Origin: Rapana venosa | Lineage: Eukaryota; Mollusca; Gastropoda; Neogastropoda; Muricidae | DNA length: 64,000 nt | Assembly (NCBI GenBank): GCA_028751875.1 | Contig: CM054162.1 | Coordinates: 7,160,755 to 7,224,754 of the forward strand | Direction of reading: 5' to 3' | Shown: one piece after another, positions 59,488 to 64,000 of the stretch | Layout: each line of letters starts with the position of its first letter | Position numbering within the stretch: position 1 is the stretch's first letter | The notes under the pieces: generated by a model | Database searches by the model: none | Told to the model about the DNA's origin: nothing | The model's input: only the letters and a program-made list of their open reading frames with translations | Made by a program: the position numbers and the translations under genes

Positions 59488-60254
59488 CCTCCTCTCTCTC
59501 TCTCTCTTCACCCTCTGTCTTTCTCCACCCTCTCTCTCTTTCTCACCCCCTCTCTCTCCTGCCTCTCTCTCTCCATTCTCCACCCTCTCTCTCTCTTCTC
59601 CACCTCTCTCTCTCTCTCTTTTCCACCCTCTCTCTCTCTCTCTTCTCCATCCTCTCTCTCTTTCTCACCTCCACTCTCTCTATCCCCACTCTCTCTCTCT
59701 TCTCCACCCTCTCTCTTTTCTCCACTCTACTCTCTCTCTCTTCTCACCCTCCTCTCTCACCTCACTCTCTGTCTCTCTCTTTTCACCACTCTCTCTCTTT
59801 CCACCCTCCTCTCTTCCCACCCTCCTCTCTCTCTCACTCCTCCTCTCTCTCCTCCACCCTCTCCTTTCTCCACCCCCCGCCTCTCTCCTTCTCCACCCTC
59901 TCTTTCTCTCCCACCATCTCTCTCTTTCCATTCCCTTTTCTTTTCTCGACCCCCTCTCTCTCTCATCTCCACCCTCTCTCTCTCTCTAATCCTCCTCTCC
60001 ATCTCATCTCTCTATCCTCTCTCTCCTACACTCTCTCTTCTTCTCCGCCCCCTCTCTCTTCTCTCTTCTCCACCCTCTCTCTCTCTCGCTCTCATCCCCA
60101 CCCCTCCTCTACCTCTCTCACCTCTACCTCTCTCTCTTCTCCACATTTTCTCTCCTCTCTCTCTCTCTCCCTCTCTCTCTCTCTTCTCTCTTCTCCACCC
60201 TCTCTCCTCCTCCACTCTATCTCTCCCTTCTCCACCCTCTCCCATCCCTCTCTC

Positions 60255-60286
<32 letters not shown>

Positions 60287-61452
60287 TATATTATTATATT
60301 ATATCTCATCACTCTCATCTCTCTTCTTATATTATTATTTTATTTTTTTTTTTTTTCTTTCCACTTTCTTTACCTCCTCTTCTCATCCCTCTCTCCATCC
60401 TCCTCACTCTCTCTCTCTCTCTCTCTCTCCACTCTCTCTCTCCCTCTCTCCCACTCTCCTCCTTCTTTCTCTCCCTCCTCTCACTCTCTCTCTCTCCCTC
60501 TCTCTCTCTTCCCACCCCTCTCTCTCCTCCTCCCTCTCTCTTCTCACTCCCTCTCTCCTCTCACTCTCTCTCTCTTCTCCCCCTCTCCCTCTCATCTCTC
60601 TCCTTCTCACTCTCTCTCTCTCTCTCTCTCTCTTTCCTCCCCCTCTCTCTTTCACCTCTCTTCTCTCCACCCTCTCTCTCTTCTCTCCTCCCCCTCTCTC
60701 TCTCCTCCTCTCTCTCTCTTTTTCTCCACCTCTCTCTCTCTCTCCACCCTCTCTCTCTCTCTTCTCCACCTCTCTTCTCTCTTCTCCACTCTCTCTCTCT
60801 CTCTCTCTCCACCTCTCTCCTCCTCTCTTCTCTTTCCCCCCTCCTTCTCCCTACTCTCTCTCTCTTCTCACTCTCTCTCTCACCTCTCCTTCTCTCTTTC
60901 CTCTCTCTTCCTCTCTCTCTCTTCCCCCTCTCTCCTCTCTCTCTCTTCTCTCCTCTCTCTTCTCCCCCTCTCTCATCTCTTCTCTCCACCCTCTCTCTCT
61001 CTCCTCCCCTCCTCATCTCTCTCCCCTTCCTCTTCTCCTCCTCCCTCTCTCTCTCTCTCTCTTCCCCCTCTCTCTTTTCTCTTTCTCCTCCTTTTCTCCC
61101 TCTCTTTTCTCTTCTCCTATTCTCTCTCTCCCTCCTCTCTCTCCTCCTCTCTCTTCTCTCCTTCCCCCTCTCTTCTCACCCTCTCTTCTCCCCTCTCTCT
61201 CTCCTCTCTCTCTCTCTCCCACCTCTCTCTTTCTCCACCTCTCTCTCCTCATCTCCTCTCCTTCTCCTCTCTCTTCTCTCCTCCACCTCTCTCTCTCTCT
61301 CTCTCTCTCCACTCTCTCTCTCTCCTCTCTCTCCCTCTCTCCTTCCTTCCCACCTCTCTCTCTCTCCCTCCTCTCTCCCACCCTCTCTCTTCTCTCCACC
61401 TCTCTCTCTCTCTCTCCCCCTCTACTCCCTTTCCCTCTCTCCTCTCTTCTCC

Positions 61453-61488
<36 letters not shown>

Positions 61489-62234
61489 CTCTCTCTCTTC
61501 TCCACCTCTCTCTCTCTCTCCCTTCTCCACCTCCTCTCTCTCTCCTCTCCCTTCTCTCTCTTCTCTTCTCCACCCTCTCTCTTCTCTCTTCTCACCTCTT
61601 TTTCTCCCTATCTTCTCTTCTCTCTTCTCTCCCTCCCTCTCTCCTCTTTCCTCTCTCTCCTCCTCTCTCTCCTCTCTCACTCTCTCTCTCCCTCTCTCTC
61701 TCTCTTCTCCTCTCTCTCTCTCTTCTCCACCCTCTCTTTTCTCTCTCTCCTCCCTCCTCTCTCTTCCATCTCCTCCCTCTCTCTCTCTCTCCCTTCTTCT
61801 CCACCCTCTCTCTTCTCCATCTCCTCTCTCTCTCCATCTCCACTTTCTCTCCCTCTCTCTCTCTCTCCACCCTCTCTTTCTCCCTCTCTCTCCTTCTCCC
61901 ACCTCTCTCTTCTCTCCCTTCTCTTCTTTCTCCCTCTCTCTCTCTCTTCTCCACTCTCTTCTCTTTTCCACCCTCTCCTCTCTCTCTCTCCCCCTCCCTC
62001 TCTTCTCTCTCCTCCCCTTCTCTCCCATCTCTCTCTCTCCTCTCTCTCCCCTCTCTCTCTCTCTCCACCTCTCTTCTCTCTCTCTCTCTTTCTCTCCACC
62101 CTCTCTCTCTTCTCTCTTCTCCCTCTCTCTCCTCTCTCCCTCTCTCTACATCCCCCTCTCTCTTTCCCTCTCTCTCCCATCCTCTCTTCTCTCCCTCTCT
62201 CTCTTTCTTCTCTACTCTCTCCCTCACCTCTCTC

Positions 62235-62270
<36 letters not shown>

Positions 62271-62739
62271 CTCTCCTCTCTCCTCTCTCTCCACCCTCTC
62301 TCTCCTCCACTCTCTCTCTCTCTCTTCTCTCCCCCCTCTCCTCTTTACTCTCTCCATCCCCTCTCCTCTCTCCATTCTCTCTCTCTCCCTCTCTCTCTCT
62401 CCACCTCTCTTCTCCTCCTCTTCCCCTCTCTCTCTCTTCTCCACCCTCTCTCTCTACCCCCCCTCTCTCTCTCTCCACCTCCTCTTTCCACCCTCTCTCT
62501 TCTCCACCCCTCTCTCTCTTTCAAACACCTTCCCACCTCCACTCTCTCTCTCTTCTCCACCTCCTCTCTCCCCACTCTCCTTTCTCCTCTCTCTCTCTCT
62601 TCTAACCCTCTCCTCCTCCTCCTCCCTCTCTCTCTCTCTCTCTTTTCTCCACCCTCTCTCTCCTCCCTCTCTCTCTCTCTTTCACCCTCTCTCTCTCCTC
62701 CTCTCTCTCTCCCTCTCTCTTCCACTCCCTCCCTCTCCA

Positions 62740-62771
<32 letters not shown>

Positions 62772-64000
62772 CCCCTCTCTCACTCTCTCCCTCCTCTCTC
62801 TCTCTCTCCACCCTCTTCTCCTCCCCCTCTCTCTTCCTCTCTCTCTCCACTCTCTCCTCTCTCTTCTCCATTCTCTCTCTTCCCTCCTCTTCTCTCTCTC
62901 CCCTCTCCTCTCTCTTCTCTCCTCCCCTCTCTCTCTCTCCACCTCTCCTCTCCTTCTTCTCCCCCCTCTCTCTCTCTCCTCTCCCTCTCTCTCCCCCCTC
63001 TCTCTCTCTCCTCTCTCTCTTCTCCACCCTCTCTCTCTCTTGTCCACCCTCTCTCTCTCTTCTCCACCCTCTCTCTCTCTTCCTCTCTCTCTCTCTTCTC
63101 CACCCTCTCTCTCTATCTCTCTCTCCTCCACACTCTCTCTCCTCCACTCTCTCTGTTCTCCACCTTCTCTCTCTCTTCTCCATATCCCCTCTCTCTCTTC
63201 TCCCCCACTCTCTCTCTCTCCTCTCCACCCCCCCCCCTCTCTCTCTCTTCTCCACCCTCTCTCTTTCTCTATCCACCCACTCTCTCTCTCTCTCCCCCTC
63301 TCGTTCTCCCTTCTCTTTCCCCACCCTACCCTCTCTCTCTCTCTCTCTCCACCCTTTTCTCTCTCTCTTCTCCACCCTCTCTCTCTCTCACTCTCTCTCT
63401 TCTTCACCCTCTCTGTCTCTCTCTTGTCCACCCTGTCTGTCTTCTCTGTTCTCCACCTTCTCTCTCTCTTCTCCATCTCCCCTTTCTCTCTTCTCCCCCC
63501 ACTCTCTCTCTCTCCCTCTCCCCCCCCCTCCTCTCTCTTCTCTTCTCCACCCTCTCTCTCTCCCCTCTGTCTCATCTCTTCTCCAGCCTCTCTGTCTCTC
63601 TCTTCTCCACCCTCTCTCTCTCTTTTCCCAAATCTCTCTCTCTTCTCCATCCCTTTCTCTCTCCTTTCTCCATCCCTTCTCTCTCTTTCTTTTTCACACT
63701 CTCCCTCTTCTCCTCCCTCTCTCTCTCTTCTCCATTCCCTTTTCTTTTTTCTCCACCCCCTCTGTCTCTCCTCTCCACCCTCTCTGTCTCTCTCTCTCTC
63801 TCTTAATCTCTCTTCTCCAACCTCTCTCTCTCTTTTCCATCTCTCTCTCTTCCTTCTCCACCCCACTTTCTCTCCCTCTTCTCCACCCTCTCTCTTTTCT
63901 CCACCCCCCGCCTCTCTCTCACTTCTCCACCCTCTCTTTCTCTCTTCCACCATCTCTCTCTCTTCTCCATTTCCCTTTTCTTTTTCTCGACCCCTCTCTC
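54403..64000. repeat. 9.6 kb CT-rich array reaching the window end
   Basis: Nearly all C and T on the plus strand. (CT)n is punctuated at irregular intervals by the word CTTCTCCACC or CTCCACC, with C-rich (54403-56960) and purer CT (56960-62500) subregions and CTGTCT variants returning after 63020. The plus strand is open for 3152 codons because stop codons need A or G; this is not a protein. It begins abruptly at the end of duplication copy 2 and is not closed within the window. Confidence 0.97.
60256..60352. repeat. (TTA)n and poly-T island inside the CT array
   Basis: TTATTA repeats, a CATCACTCTCATCTCTC segment, more TTATTA and a T run: the only AT-rich block in the array. Confidence 0.93.

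Noticed and set aside
54348..63806. 3152-codon open reading frame
   Set aside because: The plus strand is C and T only, so stop codons cannot occur. The translation is serine/leucine/proline repeat with no start context or domains.
55110..63953. Many long Arg/Glu/Gly-rich frames on the minus strand
   Set aside because: They are the GA complement of the CT array.

Overview
This window is eukaryotic: spliced exons with GT-AG boundaries, long introns, non-LTR retrotransposons, tRNA-derived SINEs, tandem satellites and heavy (CT)n/(TG)n microsatellite load. A marine invertebrate, most likely a mollusc (gastropod-like), fits best, but that is inference from the repeat types and not a database result. 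Frameshifts in almost every coding remnant, a 500-N gap and a near-perfect 7 kb repeat point to an imperfectly polished long-read assembly.

Layout. 1-8000: no host gene is visible; it holds simple repeats, a minus-strand tRNA-derived SINE (4934-5217) and a 2.1 kb element with about 560 bp terminal inverted repeats (5297-7436). 8030-16556: six plus-strand exons of a PRDM9/Meisetz-like gene, covering a KRAB-like domain, an acidic linker, an SSXRD-like segment, a zinc knuckle and the start of the PR/SET domain. The rest of SET and any zinc-finger array are not seen; a 500-N gap (17131-17630) and retrotransposons follow. 17720-20815: two 3' ends of one non-LTR family in tandem, ending in short heptamer tails and running into (CT)n. 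22.7-24.1 kb: minisatellite, SINE, microsatellites.

24.1-31.9 kb: an APE-type non-LTR retrotransposon whose ORF1 carries a 2A-like StopGo motif (DIEANPGP). Its ORF2 is split inside reverse transcriptase by a 3.2 kb RTE-type element. That insert is flanked by an 11 bp target-site duplication and its 5' half is inverted, which is the signature of twin priming.

30.4-38.0 kb is repeated at 46.7-54.4 kb. Most of it is nearly identical, including homopolymer lengths, so false duplication by the assembler is a serious possibility. Between the copies lie a degenerate 26-29 bp satellite (37.9-40.1 kb), a 21 bp and an about 84 bp tandem repeat, and a cluster of SINEs from three families. 54.4-64.0 kb is almost pure CT: a 9.6 kb array whose recurring element is CTTCTCCACC within (CT)n. 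Its 3152-codon open frame is an artefact of composition.

The only host gene I can support is the PRDM9-like one. In vertebrates PRDM9 is a meiotic histone H3 methyltransferase that places recombination hotspots. Everything else is mobile or tandemly repeated DNA.
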